Part shown: piece after piece, positions 26,369-35,563 of the stretch
How positions within the stretch are numbered: position 1 is the stretch's first letter
How the letters are laid out: each line of letters starts with the position of its first letter
Assembly (NCBI RefSeq): GCF_009931655.1
Contig: NZ_CP047984.1
Location: 248,001 to 312,000 of the forward strand
Reading direction: 5' to 3'
DNA from: Pontibacter russatus
GTDB lineage: Bacteria; Bacteroidota; Bacteroidia; Cytophagales; Hymenobacteraceae
DNA length: 64,000 nucleotides
Notes under the pieces: model-generated
What the model was told of the DNA's origin: nothing
Seen by the model: the letters and a program-made list of their open reading frames with translations, nothing else
The model's database searches: none
Position numbers and translations under genes: made by a program

Positions 26369-27025
26369 CTATATAGAAGATGATTTGAGCGCCGCAATAG
26401 TGTGCAGCGGATCGGCGGAAGTGAACACGAAACTGCCGGCCACCAGCACATCGGCCCCTTTCTCCAGCAGCAGCGGAGCGTTCTCCAGGTTCACTCCCCC
26501 GTCAATTTCGATCAGGGCATGCGAGTTGCGGGCGATGATGAGATTTTTGAGCGCCTCAATCTTGCGGTAGGTGTTATGGATAAACTTCTGGCCGCCAAAA
26601 CCGGGGTTCACCGACATCAGGAGCACCATATCTACATCAGCGATGATATCCTCCAGCAGTTGCACCGGAGTATGCGGGTTCAGCGCCACGCCCGCTTTGG
26701 CGCCGGTGTCCTTGATCTGCTGCACCGTGCGATGCAGGTGGATGCAGGCCTCCAGATGCACCGTGATGGTGTCCGCGCCTGCCGTCCTGAACCGCTCTAT
26801 ATATAGCTCCGGCTCCTGAATCATCAGGTGTACGTCCAAAGGCTTCTGCGCGTGGCGCTGAATGGCCTCCACCACCGGAAACCCGAAAGAGATATTGGGC
26901 ACGAAACGGCCGTCCATAATGTCGATGTGCAGCCAGTCGGCCTGGCTCTTGTTAAGCATCTCTACCTCTGCCTGCAGGTTGGCAAAATCGGAGGCTAGCA
27001 CTGAAGGAGCAATAAGTGGAATCAT
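26369..27025 (-). CDS. rpe: Ribulose-phosphate 3-epimerase
   Basis: 218 residues, pentose phosphate pathway TIM barrel. Family motifs: IAPSVLASDFANLQAEV, HIDIMDGRFVPNISFG, DVHLMIQEPE, VHLEAC, LMSVNPGFGGQKFI, and EIDGGVNLENAPLL, with the metal-binding His/Asp residues. Full length. Followed 9 nt later by the TonB-dependent receptor gene. Confidence 0.97.
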   Translation of the reverse strand: MIPLIAPSVLASDFANLQAEVEMLNKSQADWLHIDIMDGRFVPNISFGFPVVEAIQRHAQKPLDVHLMIQEPELYIERFRTAGADTITVHLEACIHLHRTVQQIKDTGAKAGVALNPHTPVQLLEDIIADVDMVLLMSVNPGFGGQKFIHNTYRKIEALKNLIIARNSHALIEIDGGVNLENAPLLLEKGADVLVAGSFVFTSADPLHTIAALKSSSI

Positions 27026-27093
27026 ACCTGCAAAGGTAGTTTTTTAATTAAATTAAGGAAGAAAATCAGCCGTGGAAAATGGTATACCGAATG

Positions 27094-28764
27094 TTACAGC
27101 TTCACAAAGCGGAGCGTGACCACCCGGCTGCCCGAACGGAGGCGGCACAGGTAAACACCTGTTTTCAACCGGAAGGGATCCAATTGCAGCACCTGCTCTC
27201 TGGCAGCCGCGCCAATGGCTTGGTTATATAGTGTTTTGCCGGTCATGTCCAGCACCTGCACCTGTACAGCTTGGCTCCACCAGTCCGGCCCTAATGCCAG
27301 TATAATGTCCTGCTCCTGCACCGGATTGGTGATATAGGCCGTGCTCTTCAGCGGCAGTTGCGGCAGGGCCGTCAATGTCCTGCTATAAGTCGGGATGCCG
27401 TAGCCAACGGCGCTGTCCGGCGAGGCGGCATTGCTCCCGCTCTGGCGCAGCAGTTGGATCACCTGCATGTTTTTTCTGCTGCGGTTGGCCTGCCACAGGC
27501 AGGTCGCGAAGCCCGTCATGATGGGCCCCGCGAAAGAGGTACCGTTAGATCTGACGACATTCCCGCTGGTGGACAGCACGTAGGCATTCCGCCCCAGCGC
27601 CACCACATCCGGCTTTACCTGCCCGTCCGCGGTCGGGCCGAAGGAACTGAAGCCTGCCTTCACACCCAGCGAATCCACGGCGCCAACGGCAAGCACCGAG
27701 TCGGCATCGGCGGGAGCGCCTATATAGTGCCACTCCTTGCCGCCGTCGTTCCCGGCGCTCACCACTACCAGCATACCCGTGGCTGCGGCCATGTCGGCTG
27801 CCCGCGACACAAGGGTGGTGTTGCCGTCAAGGTCGTTGTAAGTGTAACTGGTGGAGGGGCTGTCGAAGGAGGTATAGCCCAGGGAGGAGTTAATGACGTC
27901 GGCCCCGGCGCTGTCGGCGTACTCGGCGGCCAGCAGCCAGTTAATTTCCTCGATGTTGTGCTCTGAGGCTGCATTTTCGGTGCGCAGCAGCAGGTAGTTG
28001 GCGGCATAAGCCGTGCCGATCATTTTGCCGGGAGCATAGGCCGCCATGGTGGAGAGTACGGCCGTGCCATGCGCATCGGCACCGAAGGCCTCCGGCTGCT
28101 TCTGCACAAAATCAAACGTGCCTTTTATCCTGTCGTTCTGGAAAAGGTGGGAAAAGGCATCGAGGGTATTTACCTCCGGAAAGCCCGCATCAAACACCGC
28201 GATGGTCATGCCTTCGCCGGTAAAACCTTCCGCATGCAGGGCCGTTGCCCCCAGCATATGTGCCTGATGAAAAGCCAGTCCGTAATCTTTATCCTCCAGT
28301 GCCGCCTTAAGAGGCGCCGTAAACGGCAGCGTCTCCATCTCCTGCTTCGACTGAACGCTTCGATCCGGTGCAGGCACCGCTACTCTGTTCAGGTTGCGTG
28401 CATTTTTTACAAAGGGCAAGGCCTCTATTTTCTGGAGTTTATCGGCCGGGCACTGCACCACCGCCGCATTGAACCAGCGGGAGGTATACCACACCTGCAC
28501 ACCCAGTCGTTTGAGATTGGCTATATATGTAGGGTTTACCGGAAGGTCGCGGACAGTGAGCGGGATGTGCTGCCGCTGCCTGCGCTCCAAAGCTTTGGCC
28601 GACAGAAAGGCTTCCGGCTCGTTTAGCGAAAAAGTCGAACCGGACTTGTCGGTAAAGTAAATCAAATGCTTCTGCTGCGCTTCTGCCGTGCTGTCTGCTC
28701 CCTGCCCGTTTGTGAAAGGACTATATAGGAACAGCGCACAGATGAAGAGGAGCAGCTGTCGCAT
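27094..28764 (-). CDS. Subtilisin-like (S8) serine protease with T9SS sorting domain
   Basis: 556 residues. Signal peptide (about 1-20), N-terminal prodomain-like region (about 30-130), S8 catalytic domain with Asp in TIAVFDAGFPEV, His in GADAHGTAVLSTMA, oxyanion Asn in VVVSAGNDGG, and Ser in SNGTSFAGPIMTG. C-terminal domain (about 475-556, ITNPVQEQDI to GVYLCRLRSGSRVVTLRFVKL) of the type IX secretion kind. Predicted secreted or cell-surface protease. It starts 2 nt after the stop of the lipoprotein gene at 28767-29480, so the two are probably made together. Confidence 0.9.
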   Translation of the reverse strand: MRQLLLFICALFLYSPFTNGQGADSTAEAQQKHLIYFTDKSGSTFSLNEPEAFLSAKALERRQRQHIPLTVRDLPVNPTYIANLKRLGVQVWYTSRWFNAAVVQCPADKLQKIEALPFVKNARNLNRVAVPAPDRSVQSKQEMETLPFTAPLKAALEDKDYGLAFHQAHMLGATALHAEGFTGEGMTIAVFDAGFPEVNTLDAFSHLFQNDRIKGTFDFVQKQPEAFGADAHGTAVLSTMAAYAPGKMIGTAYAANYLLLRTENAASEHNIEEINWLLAAEYADSAGADVINSSLGYTSFDSPSTSYTYNDLDGNTTLVSRAADMAAATGMLVVVSAGNDGGKEWHYIGAPADADSVLAVGAVDSLGVKAGFSSFGPTADGQVKPDVVALGRNAYVLSTSGNVVRSNGTSFAGPIMTGFATCLWQANRSRKNMQVIQLLRQSGSNAASPDSAVGYGIPTYSRTLTALPQLPLKSTAYITNPVQEQDIILALGPDWWSQAVQVQVLDMTGKTLYNQAIGAAAREQVLQLDPFRLKTGVYLCRLRSGSRVVTLRFVKL

Positions 28765-28766
28765 GG

Positions 28767-29480
28767 CTACATTTTTCCGTAGGAAATCAATTCTTCATGC
28801 CGCTCATGGCCATCCAGTTTATAATCTGCTCCGAATTCGCAGACGGAGCCGCTTGTCTGGTTGCAGTACACTACCCGGTTAAAAAGCCTGTATACCCGTC
28901 CCACGCCTTCCGCATATACCTCCTTGCGATTGTCCAGGTACACCAGGTTCTTTACAGGAGTGCCCTGGATAACGGTGGCGGTGATGGGAAACACCTGGCC
29001 GTTTACCTCATAGGGCTCCCCCACCTGGGTATAGGCATATGTCTCTTTCTCACCCTTATTGACTGCGCGTGTATTAAAGGCATCGCCTGCCCAGGTTTTA
29101 CCGTTGCTTACAGGAAAAACCAATTTGACGAAGGTGGAGTTATCTTTAGTGAGCAGGAGACTGTTCTCCACTTGCCACACCACCATCACGGAGTCTTCCA
29201 CCCACGCGCTATTCTCATCAGGACGCGTGGAGCGTACAACTTTGTAGCTGAGCGTGTTGGTCTGATCGTAGAACGAAGTATCTACCCGCTCCTGCAACTG
29301 GAAGTGCAGGGTATCGCCCACATTGTCTCTGAACTTGATGTCCGTGACCTCATATATGCGGTAAGCACCTATTTCCAGCGGGTAATAAGCATAGCCCATG
29401 GCCTTCGGATCGGGGTACTTCTCTTCGCAGCCGGAAACAAAGCCCGCCAGCACCACCAGGAGCAACAGCACTTTTCTCAT
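28767..29480 (-). CDS. Hypothetical lipoprotein
   Basis: 237 residues from the ATG at 29480 (a longer frame upstream has no signal sequence). N-terminus is a lipoprotein signal peptide with lipobox VSGC at about residue 18. The rest is mostly beta (YYPLEIGAYRIYEVTDIKF, AWVEDSVMVVWQVENS, GKTWAGDAFNTR) without a family I recognise. Placed between mnmA and the S8 protease on the same strand, 2 nt from the latter. An accessory role for the secreted protease is only a guess from position. Confidence 0.75.
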   Translation of the reverse strand: MRKVLLLLVVLAGFVSGCEEKYPDPKAMGYAYYPLEIGAYRIYEVTDIKFRDNVGDTLHFQLQERVDTSFYDQTNTLSYKVVRSTRPDENSAWVEDSVMVVWQVENSLLLTKDNSTFVKLVFPVSNGKTWAGDAFNTRAVNKGEKETYAYTQVGEPYEVNGQVFPITATVIQGTPVKNLVYLDNRKEVYAEGVGRVYRLFNRVVYCNQTSGSVCEFGADYKLDGHERHEELISYGKM

Positions 29481-29526
29481 CAGGATAACACGTCCAGTTT
29501 TATATAGTCCAGGTTGTAATTCGACT

Positions 29527-30609
29527 CTATCCAGCCGCCCCCACCACGTCGTCGCCTTCGTAGAACACGGCGGCCTGGCCCGGGGCAATGGCATGCACCC
29601 CCGTCAGGAAATGCACTTTCATTTTGTCGCCCTCCTGCTCAATAATGGCCTCGGTGCCGGCATCGTTGTAGCGCACCTTCGTCACCGTCGGGATGGGCTG
29701 GTCGATCAGGTTGTCGTACTTGGACATACTGAGCTTGCCCACCGTCATCGCGTTCTTCGACAATTCCTCGTAGTTGCCGAGCACCACCTGGTTCCTATCC
29801 TTCTCAATGCGTGTTACATAGGCCGGGAAACCTAAAGCGATACCTAGACCCTTGCGCTGCCCGATGGTGTAGAATGGGTAGCCTTCGTGCTTGCCCACCA
29901 CCGTGCCGTCCTCCAGCACAAAATCACCTCCGGCCACTTTCTCCTCCAGGCCTTCCACGCGCCGCTTCAGGAAGCCGCGGTAGTCGTTGTCCGGGATAAA
30001 GCAGATCTCATACGATTCGGGCTTGTTCACCAGTTCGGTAAAGCCGCGGTCCATCGCCATCTGCCGTATCTCCGACTTGTGCAGTTTACCCAGCGGGAAA
30101 ATAGTGCGGCTGAGGCTCTTCTGCGAGATGCCCCACAGCGCATATGACTGGTCTTTGTGCTCGTCTAGCCCCTTGGAGATGATGTAGCGGCCGTTCTCCT
30201 CGCGCACATTGGCGTAGTGCCCGGTGGCGATAAAATCGCAGCCCAGCTGGTCGGCGCGGCGGAGCAGCGCGTCCCATTTGATGTGGGTGTTGCACAGCAC
30301 GCAGGGGTTTGGCGTGCGACCCGCCAGGTACTCGTCCGTGAAATGGTTGATCACAAAATCGCCGAACTCCTCGCGGATGTCAATGATATAATGCGGGAAG
30401 CCCAGTTGAACGGCAATGTTGCGGGCATCGTTGATGGAGTCGAGGCTGCAGCAGCCGGTTTCTTTCTTGCTGGCGCCGCTGGAGGCGTAGTCCCAGGTTT
30501 TCATCGTCATCCCCACCACCTCGTAGCCCTGCTCGTGCAGCAGCACGGCAGCTACCGAACTGTCGATGCCGCCGCTCATGGCCACCAATACCCTTCCTTT
30601 GTTACTCAT
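29527..30609 (-). CDS. mnmA: tRNA-specific 2-thiouridylase
   Basis: 360 residues. Thiolates U34 of tRNA Lys/Glu/Gln. N-terminal PP-loop VLVAMSGGIDSSVAAVLL, catalytic Cys in TPNPCVLCNTHIKW and second Cys in YEICFIPDNDYRGFL. Central and C-terminal beta domains with YTIGQRKGLGIALG. A TATATTTG -7 element lies just upstream at 30653-30660. Divergent from the TrpF-like gene. Confidence 0.97.
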   Translation of the reverse strand: MSNKGRVLVAMSGGIDSSVAAVLLHEQGYEVVGMTMKTWDYASSGASKKETGCCSLDSINDARNIAVQLGFPHYIIDIREEFGDFVINHFTDEYLAGRTPNPCVLCNTHIKWDALLRRADQLGCDFIATGHYANVREENGRYIISKGLDEHKDQSYALWGISQKSLSRTIFPLGKLHKSEIRQMAMDRGFTELVNKPESYEICFIPDNDYRGFLKRRVEGLEEKVAGGDFVLEDGTVVGKHEGYPFYTIGQRKGLGIALGFPAYVTRIEKDRNQVVLGNYEELSKNAMTVGKLSMSKYDNLIDQPIPTVTKVRYNDAGTEAIIEQEGDKMKVHFLTGVHAIAPGQAAVFYEGDDVVGAAG

Positions 30610-30652
30610 TTTATATATAAAATGTATTTCTGCTTGATCTGTTAAATGTATG

Positions 30653-30660
30653 CAAATATA
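30653..30660 (-). promoter_or_regulatory. -7 element upstream of mnmA
   Basis: On the minus strand TATATTTG matches TAnnTTTG 44 nt before the mnmA ATG. No clear TTTG at -33. Confidence 0.5.
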
Positions 30661-30844
30661 GCAACAACTCTACAGTTATAAAGATTCAGGAACGCAAAAT
30701 TGGACGCCCCGGCGTATGCCTCCCGCTCCAAAGCCACAGGACAGAGAAAAAGGACATAAAAAATTGGCATGGTTCGGGAAATCGGATTTACTTTGAGTAA
30801 CAAAACGAGTATATATACCTCTAACATATAAAGCATACAGTACC

Positions 30845-31468
30845 ATGGGCTTACGTACCTCTGTGATAGTGAACGGCATAAACAACCTGAGCGACGCCCG
30901 TTATTGCGCCGGCATGGGTGTGGACATTATCGGATTTAACCTGAAACTGGATGATCCGGAGCGCGTGAAACCCGAGGCGCTGAAGGAAATAATCGGGTGG
31001 GTGTCGGGCGTACACATCGCTGGCGAGTACACCCGCGCCCGGCCTGAGATGATAAACGATATGGCGGAGGAATTCGGGCTCGATTATATACAGCTCGACA
31101 CGCCGTACCTGATCGACGAGATTGAAGAAATCAACCGCCCTGTGATTCAGAAGATATTCATCAACAAGGACACGGTGGAGAGCGAACTGCTGGAGATGAT
31201 GGAACTCTACAGCCCGGTGGTGCATGCCTTTATTGTGTACTCCGACGATTTCAGTTCGGTAGACGAGACGAACATGAAATTCTTGAAGAGCCTCGCCAAG
31301 CAGTTTAAGGTTTATATAGGCTTCGGCATCGACAAAACAAACATCACCGCCATCCTCACCAGAATCAAACCGGCCGGAATTGGTTTGCACGGCGGCCACG
31401 AGATTAAGCCGGGGCTGAAGGATTTCGACGAGCTGCAGGAAATTTTCGAGGAGATAGAGGAAGCCTAG
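30845..31468 (+). CDS. TrpF-like (phosphoribosylanthranilate isomerase family) protein lacking catalytic residues
   Basis: 207 residues. Overall order matches TrpF: an N-terminal strand with VNGINNLSDARYCAGMGVDIIGF, IQLDTP where TrpF has VQLHG, a GFGIDKTNI loop, and the C-terminal GIGLHGGHEIKPGLKDFDEL in place of DVNSGFEQEPGLKKVEEL. By hand alignment with the operon TrpF, the general base Cys6 becomes Asn10, the general acid Asp128 becomes Tyr (about 132), and the DVNSG Asp becomes Leu. It should not isomerise PRA. The frame is intact and uses codons like its neighbours, so it looks like a maintained protein with another role, perhaps phosphoribosyl-ligand binding. Divergent from mnmA. Confidence 0.8.
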   Translation: MGLRTSVIVNGINNLSDARYCAGMGVDIIGFNLKLDDPERVKPEALKEIIGWVSGVHIAGEYTRARPEMINDMAEEFGLDYIQLDTPYLIDEIEEINRPVIQKIFINKDTVESELLEMMELYSPVVHAFIVYSDDFSSVDETNMKFLKSLAKQFKVYIGFGIDKTNITAILTRIKPAGIGLHGGHEIKPGLKDFDELQEIFEEIEEA

Positions 31469-31563
31469 CGCTGCCGGTGCATTGGAACGCATATACCCTA
31501 TATATAAGCATATAAGCCTGACTGACAGCCGCGTCATGTTGTTTCCATAAATAAAACTAATCC

Positions 31564-32490
31564 ATGAAAAAACGAATCCTGCTCCTGCTCTTGCCCGCAT
31601 TATGCTTTGTGCCATTCTCCAAAGCCCTCAGCCAGAAAGCCCCTCTGGAAATACCGCTGTACCGCAAGCAAATCCCGAACGAAGTGAAGGGACCGGACGA
31701 AGAGGCATCCGCGACCGACGGAGGCATCATGCGCGTCAGCAAAGTCCGGAACCCGTCTCTGGCCGTATTTCTCCCTCCGAAAGAAAAGGCAACGGGCACG
31801 GCCGTGCTCATATGCCCGGGTGGCGGGTATGGCATTATCGCGATAGACCATGAGGGATATGATGTGGCGAAGGCGTTTAATGAGCAGGGCATTGCGGCCT
31901 TCGTGCTGAAGTACCGCCTCCCATCTGACAAGACCTCCTCCAAACCAGAGATAGCGCCTATTCAGGATGCACAGCAGGCCCTGCTCCTCATCCGGGAGCG
32001 GGCGAAGGAGTGGCAGGTAAACCCCGCCAAAGTGGGCGTCATGGGCTTCTCGGCAGGCGGGCACCTGGCCTCCACCGTGGGTACGCATTTTCAGAAGTCC
32101 TATATAAGCAATCCGAAGCAGACGAGCCTGCGGCCCGACTTCATGCTGCTGCTGTACCCGGTTATCAGCGGCGACAAAAAAATTACGCACCAGGGCTCTT
32201 TCGACAATCTACTGGGCAAGGACGCCACCCCGGAGGAAATCAACGAATTCTCGAATGAGCTGCAGGTGACGGCGCAGACACCGCTCACTTTCCTGGTGCA
32301 CGCCTCCGACGACAAAGCGGTTCCGGTTCAGAACAGCATCCGGTTTTACGAGGCGCTGCTGCAGCACGAGGTTCCGGCGGAACTCCATATATACCAGAAC
32401 GGTGGCCACGGCTTCGGCCTGAATAACAAAACTACTGCGGATGTATGGTTTGAGCGCTGCGTTAACTGGCTGCACAGTAACAAGTTTTAG
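31564..32490 (+). CDS. Secreted alpha/beta hydrolase (acetylxylan esterase/BD-FAE-like)
   Basis: 308 residues with a signal peptide (about 1-23). Alpha/beta hydrolase fold: oxyanion region LICPGGGYGIIAIDHEGYDVA, nucleophile elbow GVMGFSAGGHLAS, acid Asp in HASDDKAVPV, and catalytic His in YQNGGHGFGL. The CPGGGY oxyanion motif and size match bacterial carbohydrate acetyl-esterases such as Axe/BD-FAE; the true substrate is unknown. Monocistronic, ending at a bidirectional terminator shared with trmB. Confidence 0.85.
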   Translation: MKKRILLLLLPALCFVPFSKALSQKAPLEIPLYRKQIPNEVKGPDEEASATDGGIMRVSKVRNPSLAVFLPPKEKATGTAVLICPGGGYGIIAIDHEGYDVAKAFNEQGIAAFVLKYRLPSDKTSSKPEIAPIQDAQQALLLIRERAKEWQVNPAKVGVMGFSAGGHLASTVGTHFQKSYISNPKQTSLRPDFMLLLYPVISGDKKITHQGSFDNLLGKDATPEEINEFSNELQVTAQTPLTFLVHASDDKAVPVQNSIRFYEALLQHEVPAELHIYQNGGHGFGLNNKTTADVWFERCVNWLHSNKF

Positions 32491-32575
32491 GCTTTGTATA
32501 TAACCTATATATAAGTTGGTTGACGGGAGAAATCAATATCCTCCCAAGTTTTAGATGCTCCTGACTGGCATATAT

Positions 32576-32619
32576 AGAAAAGAGCCCGTGAAGGTATATA
32601 TCCTCACGGGCTCTTTTCT
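32576..32619. terminator. Bidirectional terminator between esterase and trmB
   Basis: Perfect 16-bp stem AGAAAAGAGCCCGTGA/TCACGGGCTCTTTTCT around a short AU-rich loop. The A/T ends give U-runs in both directions. It terminates the long minus-strand unit that begins at 42995. Confidence 0.88.
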
Positions 32620-32648
32620 TTAGGAGTACAGCTGTACCTTTTCAGGAT

Positions 32649-33311
32649 TTACCTAAACCTGAACTGCAGGTACTTTATTGGAACTCCTTCTGCCATATAG
32701 CGATTTTCATACGTGGTATATATCCCCATGGTGTGCTCCTGCAACTCGGAATGGTAGAGGTCCTGGGTATATAGCAGATCCCTTATCTGTCCCGCCCGCT
32801 CCTGCAGCACCTCCAGGGTATATTCATAGAGCGCCAGGTTGTCCGTCTTGAGGTGCAGAATCCCGTCGGGCTTGAGAATTTTCCGGTACAGGTCCAGGAA
32901 GCGCGGCGAGGTGAGGCGGCGCTTGATGTCTCGGTCGCGGGGGCGCGGGTCCGGGAAAGTTATCCAGACCTCATCCACCTCCTGCGGCGCAAAGTTGTCT
33001 TCCAGTTGCTCGATAAACGTGCGCAGGAAAGCCACGTTGTCCAGTTCCTCCTCCTCCGCCAGGGTGCTTCCCTTCCAGAGGCGGGCGCCTTTTATATCAC
33101 TCCCGATAAAGTTCTTCTCCGGGAAAAGCCGCGCCATGCCTACCGTGTACTCGCCCCGGCCACAACCTACCTCTAGCACCAGCGGGTTATTATTCCCGAA
33201 TTGAAGTTCCCGCCACCTTCCCTTTATTTCGCCATACAGCTCGTCGCCCGGCTCAATGACATTCTCCCGCTCCCCGATGGCGGCAAATTTTGCTAATTTA
33301 GATCTTCCCAT
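32649..33311 (-). CDS. trmB: tRNA (guanine-N7-)-methyltransferase
   Basis: 220 residues. Methylates G46 of tRNA. SAM-binding motif I LVLEVGCGRGEYTVGMA, then NFIGSDIKGARLW, the conserved VWITFPDPRPRDRDIKRRLT and HLKTDN. C-terminal YENRYMAEGVPIKYLQFRF. Starts 5 nt after folC stops. Last gene of the unit. Confidence 0.96.
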   Translation of the reverse strand: MGRSKLAKFAAIGERENVIEPGDELYGEIKGRWRELQFGNNNPLVLEVGCGRGEYTVGMARLFPEKNFIGSDIKGARLWKGSTLAEEEELDNVAFLRTFIEQLEDNFAPQEVDEVWITFPDPRPRDRDIKRRLTSPRFLDLYRKILKPDGILHLKTDNLALYEYTLEVLQERAGQIRDLLYTQDLYHSELQEHTMGIYTTYENRYMAEGVPIKYLQFRFR

Positions 33312-33316
33312 GAATT

Positions 33317-34609
33317 CTACAGTTCCTCAATTTCTGCGACCACAAAGGTACTGCCCCCGATGAAAATCACCTCATCCGGCGCAGCATTTGCTTTAGCCGC
33401 CGCCACGGCCTGCGACACGGTGCTATATGCCACTCCCCCCAGCCCCACGGCCTGCGCCCGCGCCAGCAGGTCCTGCACCGGCAATGCCCTCGGGATGCTG
33501 GCCTGGCAGAAATAATACCTGTACTGCTTTGGCAGCAATTTCAGGATGGCCGTGATATCCTTGTCGTTTACCGCACCGAATACCATATGCACCTGTTTCG
33601 GATGCAGGCTCTCCAGTTGCTCCAGTATCTGTTTAATACCATCTTCGTTATGGCCTGTATCACAAATGGTTAATGGCTCATGTCGCAGCACCTGCCAGCG
33701 TCCCTTCAGCCCCGTCAGCTTTTTGGTGTTGGCCAGCCCGCTTCTTAAAGCCTGATGGGTAATGTGAAAGCCTTTTTCATGCAGCAGCACCAGCGCCTGC
33801 AGCACACCGGGCAGGTTATATATCTGATATGCGCCCGCCAGGTCCAGTTCCAGGCCGGGCAAAAAGGGTTTTTCATTCCGGTATACCTGCAGCACCTGCC
33901 GCTCAAGCGTGGCTTCCGTCACCTCAAACCTGAAGTAGTCGGGCGCAAAATAGATGGGAGCCCCTGCTTCCTCTGCCTTCGCTTCAAACACCTCCTGCGC
34001 CTCCTGCTGCCGCGTGCTGATAACGGCCGGTATGCCCGTTTTGATGATACCTGCTTTTTCAGAGGCAATGGCGCTGATCGTGTTGCCCAGCAAAGCCTGG
34101 TGGTCGTAGCCGATATTGGTGATAAGGGAAAGCTCGGGCTGAACGATATTGGTGGAGTCGAGGCGGCCGCCGAGGCCTACCTCGATGACGGCTATATCTA
34201 CCTGCTCCTCAGCAAAATACTGGAAAGCCAGCGCCACCGTCATCTCAAAAAAGGAAGGCTGGATGCGCTCGAAGAGCGGCTTGTGCTGCTCTACAAAGCG
34301 CACGAGGTAATCCTGCGGCAGTTCCTGCCCGTTGATGCGGATGCGCTCTGTGAAGGACTTGAGATGGGGCGAAGTATAGAGGCCGGTTCGGTAGCCGGAT
34401 TCCTGCAGCACGGCCGCCAGCATATGCGAACTGCTGCCCTTTCCGTTGGTGCCCGCCACATGTATGGATTTGAACTGCTGCTGCGGCTGTCCCAGCGCCT
34501 CGCACAGGGCGATGATGTTGTCGAGACTCTTCTTAAAAGCAGCATTGCCGATGCGGTGAAACATCGGCAATTGCTCATATAGGTAATCAAGGCACTCCTG
34601 ATAAGTCAT
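33317..34609 (-). CDS. folC: Folylpolyglutamate synthase / dihydrofolate synthase
   Basis: 430 residues, Mur-ligase fold. ATP P-loop HVAGTNGKGSSSHMLAAVLQ, FTERIRINGQELP, EVGLGGRLDSTN, the carbamylated-Lys region IASEKAGIIKTGIPAV, and the C-terminal CDTGHNEDGIKQIL. Adds glutamate to folates in the cytosol. Co-transcribed with the upstream tonB-like gene (24 nt gap) and downstream trmB (5 nt). Confidence 0.96.
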   Translation of the reverse strand: MTYQECLDYLYEQLPMFHRIGNAAFKKSLDNIIALCEALGQPQQQFKSIHVAGTNGKGSSSHMLAAVLQESGYRTGLYTSPHLKSFTERIRINGQELPQDYLVRFVEQHKPLFERIQPSFFEMTVALAFQYFAEEQVDIAVIEVGLGGRLDSTNIVQPELSLITNIGYDHQALLGNTISAIASEKAGIIKTGIPAVISTRQQEAQEVFEAKAEEAGAPIYFAPDYFRFEVTEATLERQVLQVYRNEKPFLPGLELDLAGAYQIYNLPGVLQALVLLHEKGFHITHQALRSGLANTKKLTGLKGRWQVLRHEPLTICDTGHNEDGIKQILEQLESLHPKQVHMVFGAVNDKDITAILKLLPKQYRYYFCQASIPRALPVQDLLARAQAVGLGGVAYSTVSQAVAAAKANAAPDEVIFIGGSTFVVAEIEEL

Positions 34610-34633
34610 AAAGTTAATGCTGACGCGCAGCGA

Positions 34634-35554
34634 TTAGCGCGAGGTGATCCTGAAAGTCACGATACCGGAGGCACCTGCGTTTGCCGCTCCGCCCCCGGTG
34701 CGGCTAAACGTTGTTTTCTGCAACTGCTCTTTATACCAGGCCACTACCTGCGGCGATACATTGCTCTCCAGCACATTAATCCCGCTCAGGTTGCCGTCCG
34801 CGTCAATCTTAATGGCGAATTTGATGATGCCGGTCACGTTGCTGTAAGGGTCCTTGCGGGGCTCAATGTCGTAGCGCCAGCCGGGCATGTCCAGCGAACC
34901 GCCCGAACCACCGCCTGCTTTGCCATACAGGGCCTTGGCGTCTACCTTGCCCTCAGGGTCTCCCTTGTCGCCCACTGCGCCGTCATCGTCCCCATTGTTG
35001 TTGCCGGTGGCCGCGTCTGCTGTGCCGCTCTTCCCGTTTCCGGTGCTGGTGGTCGGCTGGCCCGGGTACAGCGACTTCGGCTTCTCCGGCTCCTTCTTTA
35101 CTACCTCCTTGGTGGGCTCTGCCTTAGGTTGCGGCTTGACCTCCTCCTTCTTCGGCTCTGGCTTGGGCTGCGGCTTCACCACCTCCTTCACAGAAACCGG
35201 CGCCTCGGCCGTAGTGGTGGTCACCTTCGGGGTTTCTACCGGCTGGGGGGGCGATGGCGGGGTGGTTGTCGCGACAGGCTCTGGCTCGGGCAAAGGATCG
35301 GGCTGCGTGGGCGCTGGCTTGCTGTCTTCCACGTTTTCAGATTCGTTAGCCGCCGCCAGTGTCTGCACTTCGCCGCTCCCCACCTCATCCATACCAAAGT
35401 TCAGCTCAATACCGTATTCCGGGGCGGGCGGGTAAGGCGCCTCCCAGGCAAGCATAAAGATCAGAAGAAGCAGCAGAAGGGCATGGAAGCCGATGCTCAC
35501 GCCTGCGGCTATGCGTTTGTTCTTTTCTTCTTCGTGTGGTTGGGCAATAGCCAT
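34634..35554 (-). CDS. TonB-like energy transducer
   Basis: 306 residues. One N-terminal membrane anchor (about residues 18-38, preceded by KNKRIAAG). Then a long Pro/Lys/Glu-rich periplasmic spacer (about 75-160) with repeats of the type PQPKPEPKKEEVK, a Gly/Asn/Asp-rich stretch, and a C-terminal TonB/TolA-like domain (about 225-306, GWRYDIEPRKDPYSNVTGIIKFAIKID shape). It couples the ExbB/ExbD motor to the outer membrane. It follows exbD after 9 nt. Spacer and context would suit a TolA-like as well as a TonB role. Confidence 0.85.
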   Translation of the reverse strand: MAIAQPHEEEKNKRIAAGVSIGFHALLLLLLIFMLAWEAPYPPAPEYGIELNFGMDEVGSGEVQTLAAANESENVEDSKPAPTQPDPLPEPEPVATTTPPSPPQPVETPKVTTTTAEAPVSVKEVVKPQPKPEPKKEEVKPQPKAEPTKEVVKKEPEKPKSLYPGQPTTSTGNGKSGTADAATGNNNGDDDGAVGDKGDPEGKVDAKALYGKAGGGSGGSLDMPGWRYDIEPRKDPYSNVTGIIKFAIKIDADGNLSGINVLESNVSPQVVAWYKEQLQKTTFSRTGGGAANAGASGIVTFRITSR

Positions 35555-35563
35555 ATATAGTTC

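Noticed and set aside
30676..30885. Small minus-strand frames between mnmA and the TrpF-like gene
   Set aside because: Low similarity to anything recognisable; they overlap each other and the start of the TrpF-like gene.
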